DNA of 6,576 nucleotides, from the NCBI GenBank assembly GCA_944386965.1, contig CALXDE010000143.1:1-6576 (forward strand). Direction: 5' to 3'. The translations under genes and the position numbers were made by a program. The stretch is from an uncultured Oscillospiraceae bacterium (GTDB lineage: Bacteria > Bacillota_A > Clostridia > Oscillospirales > Oscillospiraceae). Below the pieces are notes generated by a model. That model worked only from the letters and a program-made list of their open reading frames with translations. It did no database searches and was not told the origin of the DNA. Shown here piece after piece: positions 1 through 5,091 of this stretch (positions are counted from its first letter, which is position 1; every line of letters begins with the position of its first letter).

Positions 1-2
1 CC

Positions 3-695
3 CTCTATCTCCACTTCACCATGGACGACAACCCGGGGCTGTCTCCGGCCATCCGGCGGCGCTACGAACGGCAGTACACCGGAACATTTTACAGGCGGTT
101 CGTACTGGGGGAGTGGTGTGCCGCCCAAGGGCTCATCTACGACTTTTTCCAGGAGGGGGACTATGTGCGCCCCGTCCCCGAGGGAGACATGGAGCAGTGG
201 CGGGTGTCCATTGACTACGGCACCTCCAACCCCTGTTCCATGGGCCTGTGGGGGCTCCAGGGCGGCGTGTGGTACCGGGTGGCGGAGTACTACTACGCCG
301 CCCGGGAGCGGGGCGTGCAGAAGACAGACCAGGAGTACGTGGCCGCGCTGAGGGATCTGGCGGGCGGCCGGGATATCCGGCAGGTGGTGGTGGACCCCTC
401 CGCCGCCAGCTTCATCGCCGCCCTGCGGCAGGCGGGCTATCATGTGGTGAAGGCGGACAACGACGTGCTCTCCGGCATCCGCCGGACGGCGGGACTGCTC
501 AAAAGCGGGCGCGTCGTCATCTGCGACACCTGCGCCGACTGCCTCAGGGAGCTGGCCCTCTACCGCTGGGAGGAGGGCCGGGAGGCCCCCCGCAAGGACC
601 ACGACCACGCCATGGACGACATGCGCTACTTCACCGCCGGGCTGGAGCGCGGCGGCGGGGAGGCGGCCATGGCCGCCGTGGCGGTGGAGCGGTAG
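3..695 (+). CDS. Phage terminase large subunit, C-terminal part (5' truncated)
   Basis: This is the nuclease half of the DNA-packaging motor, which cuts concatemeric phage DNA and, with its missing N-terminal ATPase half, pumps it through the portal. The reading frame is open from the left edge (LYLHFT before the first ATG at 21), so that ATG is internal. The segment LHFTMDDNP...YTGTFYRRFVLGEW is typical of PBSX-family large terminases at the ATPase/nuclease junction. Counting from the ATG at 21, the RNase H-like nuclease acids are probably D65 (VSIDYGTSNP), D125 (VVVDPSAASF) and D199 or D200 in the DHDHAMDDMRYF motif, the usual signature near the end of these proteins. The C-terminus is complete, ending at TAG 693-695, 25 bases before the portal gene. 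The Walker A and B motifs lie outside the window. The family call is firm; the PBSX/XtmB-type subfamily is inferred. Confidence 0.93.
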   Translation, partial: LYLHFTMDDNPGLSPAIRRRYERQYTGTFYRRFVLGEWCAAQGLIYDFFQEGDYVRPVPEGDMEQWRVSIDYGTSNPCSMGLWGLQGGVWYRVAEYYYAARERGVQKTDQEYVAALRDLAGGRDIRQVVVDPSAASFIAALRQAGYHVVKADNDVLSGIRRTAGLLKSGRVVICDTCADCLRELALYRWEEGREAPRKDHDHAMDDMRYFTAGLERGGGEAAMAAVAVER

Positions 696-720
696 GCGCG
701 GACACAGGAGAGGAGAACTT

Positions 721-1881
721 ATGGCAATATTCAGACGCAAGGAACACCCCATGGCGGCGGCGACCACCCAGCTGCGGCGCAGGGATCAAATGCCCTTCGG
801 CGCATGGGGCGGCACACAGGCAGTCTCCGGCGCCGAGGTGCAGCTCTACCGCTCCATCCGGCAGGCGGTGCCTGTGGTGGACGCGGCCATCTATAAGATC
901 ATCCGCCTGTGCGGCGGACTCCGGGTCCAGTGCGCGGACAGCGCCGCTCAGGAGGAGCTGGACCGCTTCCTCCGACAGGTGCCTGTTGGCCGGGGACAGG
1001 TGGGACTCAACGCCTTTCTGGACAGCTACCTGGACTCCATGCTGACCTTTGGCCAGGGGATCGGGGAGATCGTTCTGACGGCGGACCAGCAGGATATCGC
1101 CGCCGTGCTCTGCGGACGGGTGGAGGATATCTCCATCCGGGAGGGGGAGAGCCCACTGGAGTTTTCCATCTGTTCCCGGGGCGTGGAGCAGCGGCCCCTG
1201 CCCTGTCAGGAGCTGCTGCTGTTCACCCCCTACAATCCCGAGAGCGGCATCCCTTACGGTGTGTCCATGCTCCGGGGGATGCCCTTTTTGACGGATCTGC
1301 TGGGGAAGATCTACACCGCTGTGGGGGCCAACTGGGAGCGGATGGGCAACATTCGCTTCGCCGTGGTCTACAAGCCCCAGGGCGGGGAGCTGGACGCATC
1401 CCTGGCCCAGGAGCGCAGCGCCCAGATCGCCCGGGAATGGACCCGGGCCATGCAGAGCGGCCGGGACGGCAACGTCCGGGACTTTGTGGCCATCGGCGAC
1501 GTGGAGATCAAGGTCATCGGCGCGGACAACCAGGTGCTGGACAGCGAGGTGCCGGTGCGGCAGATTCTGGAGCAGCTGGTGGCCAAGACGGGCATCCCGC
1601 CCTTTATGCTGGGGCTCAGCTGGTCCTCCACCGAGCGGATGAGCGCCCAGCAGGCGGACATCCTCACCTCGGAGCTGACAGCCATCCGCCGGAGTCTGAC
1701 GCCGGTGGTGGCGCGGGTCTGCCGGCTGTGGATGCGCCTGCACGGGTACTACAGCAACTTCACCGTGGACTGGGATGATATCAACCTCCAGGATGAGCTG
1801 GACGAGGCCAAGGCTGCCTGGTACCGGGCGCAGACGCGGAAGCTGGAGCTGGAAAACGCGGCGATGGAGGGGACTCTGTGA
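721..1881 (+). CDS. Phage portal protein
   Basis: This is the portal protein, whose dodecameric ring sits at one capsid vertex, docks the terminase and later holds the neck. At 386 residues it is within the usual range for compact portals of PBSX/HK97-like phages. Supporting features are an N-terminal helix region (about 40-65), a central mixed domain, the stretch ELLLFTPYNPESGIPYGVSML (165-185), and the highly characteristic portal motif AKTGIPPFMLGLSWSSTERMSAQQ (288-311), followed by the clip/crown helices. The start ATG has AGGAG at 711-715 with a 5-base spacer; an internal ATG at codon 11 is less well placed. The gene follows the terminase, as expected. The C-terminal tail WYRAQTRKLELE (367-378) is encoded by one copy of a 34-bp direct repeat that recurs downstream, so the present gene end (NAAMEGTL, 379-386) may be an alternative to an earlier end now stranded at 2036-2066. 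Confidence 0.93.
   Translation: MAIFRRKEHPMAAATTQLRRRDQMPFGAWGGTQAVSGAEVQLYRSIRQAVPVVDAAIYKIIRLCGGLRVQCADSAAQEELDRFLRQVPVGRGQVGLNAFLDSYLDSMLTFGQGIGEIVLTADQQDIAAVLCGRVEDISIREGESPLEFSICSRGVEQRPLPCQELLLFTPYNPESGIPYGVSMLRGMPFLTDLLGKIYTAVGANWERMGNIRFAVVYKPQGGELDASLAQERSAQIAREWTRAMQSGRDGNVRDFVAIGDVEIKVIGADNQVLDSEVPVRQILEQLVAKTGIPPFMLGLSWSSTERMSAQQADILTSELTAIRRSLTPVVARVCRLWMRLHGYYSNFTVDWDDINLQDELDEAKAAWYRAQTRKLELENAAMEGTL
1820..1853 (+). repeat. 34-bp direct repeat, copy 1 (inside portal 3' end)
   Basis: This copy is identical over 34 bases to 2002-2035, at an offset of 182 bases. It lies within the portal gene and encodes YRAQTRKLELE. The base before it and the base after it differ from those of copy 2, so the match ends sharply on both sides. 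Confidence 0.95.
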
Positions 1882-2066
1882 GGCGGAGCGCCGCAGGTGC
1901 GGCGGACAAGTGTTTTGCGCAGCAAAACCTTGCCACAGGGCGGATTGATTCCGCCCGAGGATGTCAAAAGGATGGGGTCCCCGCCCGCCTGAGGCGGGTG
2001 GGGTACCGGGCGCAGACGCGGAAGCTGGAGCTGGAGCGCACCGGGATGGAAAACAAAGCGGAATAG
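1878..2066 (+). CDS. Possible small coupled ORF, 62 codons, through the hairpin segment; may be a non-coding remnant
   Basis: I do not recognise this protein. It would start at GTG 1878, overlapping the portal stop codon by four bases (GTGA). A good ribosome binding site, GGAGGGG, lies at 1866-1872 with a 5-base spacer, so translation coupled to the portal is mechanically possible. The first 41 or so residues are encoded by hairpin-forming DNA and look compositionally random (Arg, Ala, Gly, with scattered Cys). The last 20 residues (GYRAQTRKLELERTGMENKAE) echo the portal C-terminus (WYRAQTRKLELENAAMEGTL). The simplest reading is that this is not an independent gene: the end is a displaced or duplicated portal 3' terminus, and the open frame upstream is fortuitous in GC-rich DNA. 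Its stop TAG overlaps the ribosome binding site of the protease gene. Confidence 0.25.
   Translation: MRRSAAGAADKCFAQQNLATGRIDSARGCQKDGVPARLRRVGYRAQTRKLELERTGMENKAE
1889..2003 (+). other. Array of four consecutive hairpins (palindromic cassette or structured RNA)
   Basis: Four inverted repeats follow one another in the only sizeable gap of the cluster. (1) 1889-1904, a 6-bp stem CGCCGC/GCGGCG with loop AGGT. (2) 1907-1932, an 11-bp stem CAAG-GTTTTGC/GCAAAAC-CTTG with one bulged T at 1911 and loop GCA. (3) 1938-1956, a 7-bp stem GGGCGGA/TCCGCCC with loop TTGAT. (4) 1979-2003, an 11-bp stem with one G-T pair and loop TGA. A 22-base linker (1957-1978) with a purine-rich core separates hairpins 3 and 4. 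None is followed by a T run, so ordinary intrinsic terminators are unlikely. The density of palindromes resembles REP/MITE-type intergenic elements or a folded RNA domain. I cannot assign it to a named family. Confidence 0.7.
2002..2035 (+). repeat. 34-bp direct repeat, copy 2 (downstream of hairpins)
   Basis: This is an exact copy of 1820-1853, immediately after (and overlapping by two bases) the fourth hairpin. The following 31 bases encode RTGMENKAE and a TAG stop in the phase that would continue the portal frame if the two copies were merged. This suggests it is the original portal gene end, or an alternative end carried by the inserted segment. Confidence 0.95.
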
Positions 2067-2072
2067 GAGGAG
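2065..2072 (+). promoter_or_regulatory. Ribosome binding site of the protease gene
   Basis: AGGAGGAG ends 7 bases before the ATG at 2080, an optimal Shine-Dalgarno arrangement. It fixes that start and shows that the protease is translated independently of anything in the preceding hairpin region. Confidence 0.85.
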
Positions 2073-2079
2073 AACCTCT

Positions 2080-2982
2080 ATGAGGGATGTACGAAAGGCC
2101 GGCAGCGGTGTATCCGGCACTGCGGTGACGGCGGAGGAACTGGCCGCCATCAACGCCTATGCCAGGACCGCCCTGACGGCGGAGCAGGTGTACGTTTTTG
2201 CGCTGCGCCTGTGCGACAACGAGGTGGACCGGGACTTTGAGCGGTTTGATGAGGCTGCCCTGGTCAAGCTGGGGGAGCTGTTTGTGGGGAAGAGCGGGAT
2301 CTTCGACCACAACTGGTCCGCCGCCGGCCAGTCCGCCCGGATCTACCGCACACAGGTGGTGCGGGAGCCGGAGGTGAAAACCGCCGCCGGGGACGGCTAC
2401 TGCTGGCTGAAGGCCTGGGCCTATATGCTCCGCACGGAAAAGAACGCGGACCTCATCGCTGAGATCGAGGGCGGCATCAAGAAGGAGGTCAGCGTGGGGT
2501 GCAGCGTGGCGCGGCGGAGCTGCTCCATCTGCGGCAAGGCGCAGTGCGACCACATGCCGGGGAAGGAATATGGCGGAAAGCTCTGCTACCGCAACCTGCG
2601 GGACCCGGCGGACGCCTATGAGTGGTCCTTTGTAGCGGTGCCGGCCCAGCGGCAGGCGGGCGTGGTAAAGCGCTGGCAGAGCGGCGGGGCGGACCGGGCC
2701 GCGGCCTCTCCGGAATATCTGGAGCGGCTGGAACGGGAGGCGGAGCTGGGCCGCAGATATCTTCACGGCCTGCGGCAGGACCTGGTGCGCTTGGCCTGCC
2801 TGGTGGACCAGGATCTGGATGGCGGCGTGTTCTCCGCGGTGGCGGAGAAGCTTACGGAGACGGAGCTGCTGGAGCTCAAGCGGGTGTACCAGCGCCGGGC
2901 GGACGGTCAGTTCGCTGCCGGCGCCCAACTGACAAAACCGCCCCAGACCGTCCGGGAAGACGGCGAGGCGTTTTTGATTTGA
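2080..2982 (+). CDS. Prohead protease (XkdF-like) with Cys/His cluster and C-terminal helical region
   Basis: This is the probable capsid maturation protease, acting inside the procapsid to cleave scaffold and capsid protein. Its position between portal and capsid genes and its core pattern fit the caudoviral prohead protease fold: CDNEVDRDFERFD (45-57), GKSGIFDHNWS with candidate catalytic H77 (70-80), IKKEVSVGCSVA with candidate nucleophile S138 or S142 (133-144), and ADAYEWSFVAVPAQRQAGVVK (177-197). These catalytic assignments are inferred from motif position. A cluster C148-x2-C151-x4-C156-x-H158 sits directly after the putative active-site strand and could bind zinc. Residues about 208-275 are rich in Glu, Leu, Arg and Lys and should be helical or coiled. 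No separate scaffold gene is visible before the capsid gene, so this tail may serve as scaffold, as proposed for PBSX-type protease-scaffold fusions. The start is the ATG following AGGAGGAG. An equivalent non-proteolytic head protein cannot be ruled out. Confidence 0.78.
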   Translation: MRDVRKAGSGVSGTAVTAEELAAINAYARTALTAEQVYVFALRLCDNEVDRDFERFDEAALVKLGELFVGKSGIFDHNWSAAGQSARIYRTQVVREPEVKTAAGDGYCWLKAWAYMLRTEKNADLIAEIEGGIKKEVSVGCSVARRSCSICGKAQCDHMPGKEYGGKLCYRNLRDPADAYEWSFVAVPAQRQAGVVKRWQSGGADRAAASPEYLERLEREAELGRRYLHGLRQDLVRLACLVDQDLDGGVFSAVAEKLTETELLELKRVYQRRADGQFAAGAQLTKPPQTVREDGEAFLI

Positions 2983-2998
2983 TGAGGGAGGAATCGCA

Positions 2999-3364
2999 AT
3001 GAATGTATCATTTCACGGCATCGGACAGTGGTTTGTCACCTTCCTGGCCCCGGCGGTGGGCGAGGGGGAGACGTGCAAGACCGTGGAGGGCACCGTGGTG
3101 AAGATCGGCGGTCAGGGCACCGTCGCCGCCTGTTCCGCCGGGGACGCCTTCTGCGGCGTCATCGTCGCCGGGGGAAAAGACGGCCTCTGCTCGGTGCAGA
3201 TGGGGGGCTTTGCCACCCTGCCCTACACCGGAACCGCGCCGGCCCTGGGCCTTACCGCCCTGGCCGCCGACGGCAGCGGCGGCGTCAAGAGCCTGGACAC
3301 CGGCCGGGAGTACTGGGTGGTGGCCAGCGACGAGACTGCCCAGACCGTGACCATTCTGCTGTAA
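2999..3364 (+). CDS. Small head decoration-like protein
   Basis: This is a 121-residue protein with no recognised enzyme motif. It is rich in Gly, Ala, Thr and Val, with regularly alternating hydrophobic strands (GTVVKIGGQGTVAAC, FCGVIVAGG, SVQMGGFATLPY, YWVVASDETAQTVTILL), which suggests a beta-barrel or beta-sandwich. Its place directly upstream of the major capsid gene is where small capsid-decorating or stabilising proteins lie in many tailed phages, so a capsid surface role is the best inference. It contains four cysteines (26, 45, 52, 64). A well-formed ribosome binding site, GGGAGG (2986-2991), lies 7 bases before the ATG, and the gene starts 16 bases after the protease stop. There is no signal peptide or membrane segment. 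The function is inferred from context and composition, not from a diagnostic motif. Confidence 0.7.
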   Translation: MNVSFHGIGQWFVTFLAPAVGEGETCKTVEGTVVKIGGQGTVAACSAGDAFCGVIVAGGKDGLCSVQMGGFATLPYTGTAPALGLTALAADGSGGVKSLDTGREYWVVASDETAQTVTILL

Positions 3365-3380
3365 AGGGGAGGAGAGGCAT

Positions 3381-4406
3381 ATGAATTACGAGACACTGCG
3401 TCTGGAGAAGGGGATGTACGGCGAGAGCGGCCGCACGTTTACCCAGGTGCTGGAGGCCATGGACCCCAGCGAAAACTATCGGGGCACCAGCCTGGAGGGC
3501 CTGGACGCCTTCCAGCGCCAGCTCAAGCGCTTTGACATCCACGTCAAGGGCAGCGGCAGCGACATGGTGGAGAAGTTCTTCCACAGCACCGACGCCTCGG
3601 TGCTGTTCCCTGAGTTTGTCAGCCGGGTGGTGCGCCAGGGCATGGAGGAAAACAACATCCTTCCGGCCATCACCGCCACCACCACCAACTTTACCGGCAT
3701 GGACTATCGCTCCATCGCCTCGCTGGCCAGCGACGATGACAAGGCGCTCAAGCTGGTGGACGAGGGCGCGGAGCTCCCCCAGACCTTTATGAAGACCCAG
3801 GAGAATCTGGTGAAGCTCCACAAGCGGGGGCGGATGCTGGTGGCCTCCTACGAGGCCATCCGCTTTCAGCGGCTGGACCTCTTCTCCGTCACGCTGCGGC
3901 AGATCGGCAGCCACATTGCCCGAATGCATGTGGAGGACGCCATCGGCGTGATTCTCAACGGCGACGGCAACGACAACCCCGCCGACGCCCTGGCCATCGG
4001 CACCAGTCCCATCGGCGGCACCTCGGGGACCCTCTCCTACGACGCCCTGCTGGATTTCTGGGCACAGTTTGATCCCTACACCATGAACACCATGCTGGTG
4101 GGGGGCGACGCCATGCTGAAGCTGCTGAAGCTGGACGAGTTCCAGAATCCCCTGACGGGCCTCAATTTCCAGGGTACCGGCACCCTGACCACACCCCTGG
4201 GAGCCACCCTCCTGCGCACCAGCGCCATGCCCGCCGGAAAGATCGTCGGCCTGGACAAGAACTACGCCCTGGAGATGGTCACCAGCGGCGACGTGTTGGT
4301 GGAGTACGACAAGCTCATTGACCGGCAGCTGGAGCGGGCGGCCATTACCAGCATATCCGGCTTTGCCAAGCTCTATCAGGGCGCCAGCAAGGTGCTGACC
4401 ATCTGA
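3381..4406 (+). CDS. Major capsid protein (HK97 fold)
   Basis: This is the main shell subunit of the head. At 341 residues it has the normal length for an HK97-fold capsid protein of this phage type. Visible features are an N-terminal arm (1-60), the stretch STDASVLFPEFVSRVVRQGMEENNILPAITATTTN (69-103) typical of the start of the conserved core, an E-loop/spine region with FMKTQENLVKLHKRGRMLVASYEAI (136-160), a long helix RLDLFSVTLRQIGSHIARMHVEDAIGVILNGDGND (164-198), and the A-domain and C-terminal strands (LLRTSAMPAGKIVGLDKNYALEMVTSGDVLVEYDKLIDRQLERAAITSISGFAKL, 277-331). It has a strong ribosome binding site, GGGGAGGAG (3366-3374), 6 bases from the ATG, as expected for the most abundant virion protein. 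A cleaved N-terminal peptide is possible given the nearby protease, but no site can be read with confidence. Confidence 0.92.
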   Translation: MNYETLRLEKGMYGESGRTFTQVLEAMDPSENYRGTSLEGLDAFQRQLKRFDIHVKGSGSDMVEKFFHSTDASVLFPEFVSRVVRQGMEENNILPAITATTTNFTGMDYRSIASLASDDDKALKLVDEGAELPQTFMKTQENLVKLHKRGRMLVASYEAIRFQRLDLFSVTLRQIGSHIARMHVEDAIGVILNGDGNDNPADALAIGTSPIGGTSGTLSYDALLDFWAQFDPYTMNTMLVGGDAMLKLLKLDEFQNPLTGLNFQGTGTLTTPLGATLLRTSAMPAGKIVGLDKNYALEMVTSGDVLVEYDKLIDRQLERAAITSISGFAKLYQGASKVLTI

Positions 4407-4411
4407 GCGCC

Positions 4412-4774
4412 ATGACGGAGGAGATTTATGCCATTGCCGCGGCTGTCGCCTCCCCCGGCCAGGAGGAGACGGAGCTGCTGGAGCTGCTGTGCGCGGCAGC
4501 GGAGCAGGAGCTGACCGCTGCCCTGCGGCCGGGCGTCGCGGCGGCGGACTGTCGGGAGGCCTTCCTCTGCGCCGCAGGCTATTTGGCCGCGGCGGGGCTT
4601 GTGGGGAGCCGGGGCGGCCGCGCGGAGCAGTTTACCGCCGGAGAGGTATCCATCCGCACCGGCGGCACGGAGGACCGGGGGACGCAGCTGCGGGCCCTGG
4701 CCCGGCAGCTCATGGCCCCCTACAGCGAGAGCGGCGGGGCAGACGCCTTTGCGTTTCGGGGGGTGCTGGGATGA
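4412..4774 (+). CDS. Head-tail connector, gp6-like (YqbG position)
   Basis: This 120-residue, mostly helical protein lies immediately after the capsid gene, where PBSX/HK97-type phages carry the adaptor that forms a ring on the portal (gp6/YqbG-like). The pattern fits: an N-terminal helix ending in ETELLELLCAAAEQELTAAL (19-38), a second helix DCREAFLCAAGYLAAAGLV (46-64), a short beta segment AEQFTAGEVSIRTGG (71-85), and a final helix GTQLRALARQLMAPY (90-104). No Shine-Dalgarno sequence is well placed for the ATG at 4412. The start is only 5 bases after the capsid stop, so translation probably depends on ribosomes reinitiating after the capsid gene. Its end overlaps the next start as ATGA. The role is assigned from fold-like pattern and position. 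Confidence 0.78.
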   Translation: MTEEIYAIAAAVASPGQEETELLELLCAAAEQELTAALRPGVAAADCREAFLCAAGYLAAAGLVGSRGGRAEQFTAGEVSIRTGGTEDRGTQLRALARQLMAPYSESGGADAFAFRGVLG

Positions 4775-5091
4775 GAGAAGCGTTGGAAAACGCCCTCCGG
4801 GATTACGGGCAGACGGTGACCGTCCGCCGGGGAGAACAGGAGAGAGCGTGCCGGGCGTTCCTGCAGCCGGTGCTGACAAAGCGGCAGGAGGAGCCCAGGG
4901 GGGATACCCCCCTGGGCAGCGTGGATGAGCGGCGCTGGGTCTACATCGGCACGATGGAGGTGGCGCGGTACGACACCCTGGAGGGCTGCGGCGGCGCTTT
5001 CCTGGTGAAGGAGGCCACGCCGGTGTACCTGGGGGACGAGATCCTCTACTGGCACGCCATGCTCTGGCGGGCAAAGGAGGTGGCGCCGTGA
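4771..5091 (+). CDS. Head closure / neck protein (XkdH/YqbH position)
   Basis: This 106-residue protein is probably a head-completion (stopper or closure) subunit that sits between the connector ring and the tail. The frame is open further upstream to 4489, but the ATG at 4771 overlaps the previous stop codon (ATGA), the usual spacing in this cluster. It gives a protein matching the family pattern: a short N-terminal helix, then TVTVRRGEQERACRAFLQPVL (15-35), RRWVYIGTMEV (55-65), and FLVKEATPVYLGDEILYWHAMLWRAKEV (77-104). This is a small beta-rich arrangement in which AFLQP and the WVYIG strand resemble the XkdH/YqbH-type neck proteins. Codons 41-49 are encoded by a perfect 11-bp inverted repeat (4893-4917), which places PRGDTPLG in a probable surface loop. 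The function is inferred from position and general pattern. Confidence 0.72.
   Translation: MREALENALRDYGQTVTVRRGEQERACRAFLQPVLTKRQEEPRGDTPLGSVDERRWVYIGTMEVARYDTLEGCGGAFLVKEATPVYLGDEILYWHAMLWRAKEVAP
4893..4917 (+). repeat. Perfect 11-bp inverted repeat with 3-base loop, inside the neck gene
   Basis: The left arm GCCCAGGGGGG (4893-4903) is exactly complementary to the right arm CCCCCCTGGGC (4907-4917), with loop ATA. In mRNA this would be a very stable GC hairpin. It lies fully within coding sequence, with no T run after it, so a conventional terminator is unlikely. Confidence 0.85.
5073..5080 (+). promoter_or_regulatory. Ribosome binding site deciding the GTG start at 5088
   Basis: AAAGGAGG lies inside the end of the preceding gene, 7 bases before GTG 5088, which itself overlaps the preceding stop (GTGA). 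The match and spacing favour the GTG over the next in-frame ATG (5103). Confidence 0.8.

Noticed and set aside
248..1045. A plus-strand open frame overlapping the terminase end and portal start
   Set aside because: It has low-complexity Gly/Arg/Pro composition and overlaps two well-supported genes in another frame; it is a frame shadow.
1979..2003. Intrinsic transcription terminator at the fourth hairpin
   Set aside because: The stem is strong, but the sequence after it (TACCGGGCGC) has no T run, and essential capsid genes follow in the same direction.
1820..2035. Diversity-generating retroelement template/variable repeat pair, or a CRISPR array
   Set aside because: There are only two copies, with exact identity and no adenine-specific mismatches, no reverse transcriptase is visible, and there is no regular spacer structure.
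631..2928. A very long open frame on the minus strand (about 765 codons) opposite the terminase end, portal and protease genes
   Set aside because: It is a shadow of GC-rich coding DNA. The translation is rich in Pro, Gly, His and Arg with no family pattern, and it lies opposite clearly recognisable phage genes with good ribosome binding sites.
4489..4770. Upstream extension of the neck gene to a 200-codon frame
   Set aside because: The extension overlaps the connector gene almost completely and has Gly/Arg-rich shadow composition; the ATG at 4771 with an ATGA overlap fits the operon style and the family length.
4897..4905. RGD cell-adhesion motif in the neck protein
   Set aside because: Three residues in a GC-palindrome-encoded loop of an internal neck protein are expected by chance; nothing supports surface display or receptor binding.
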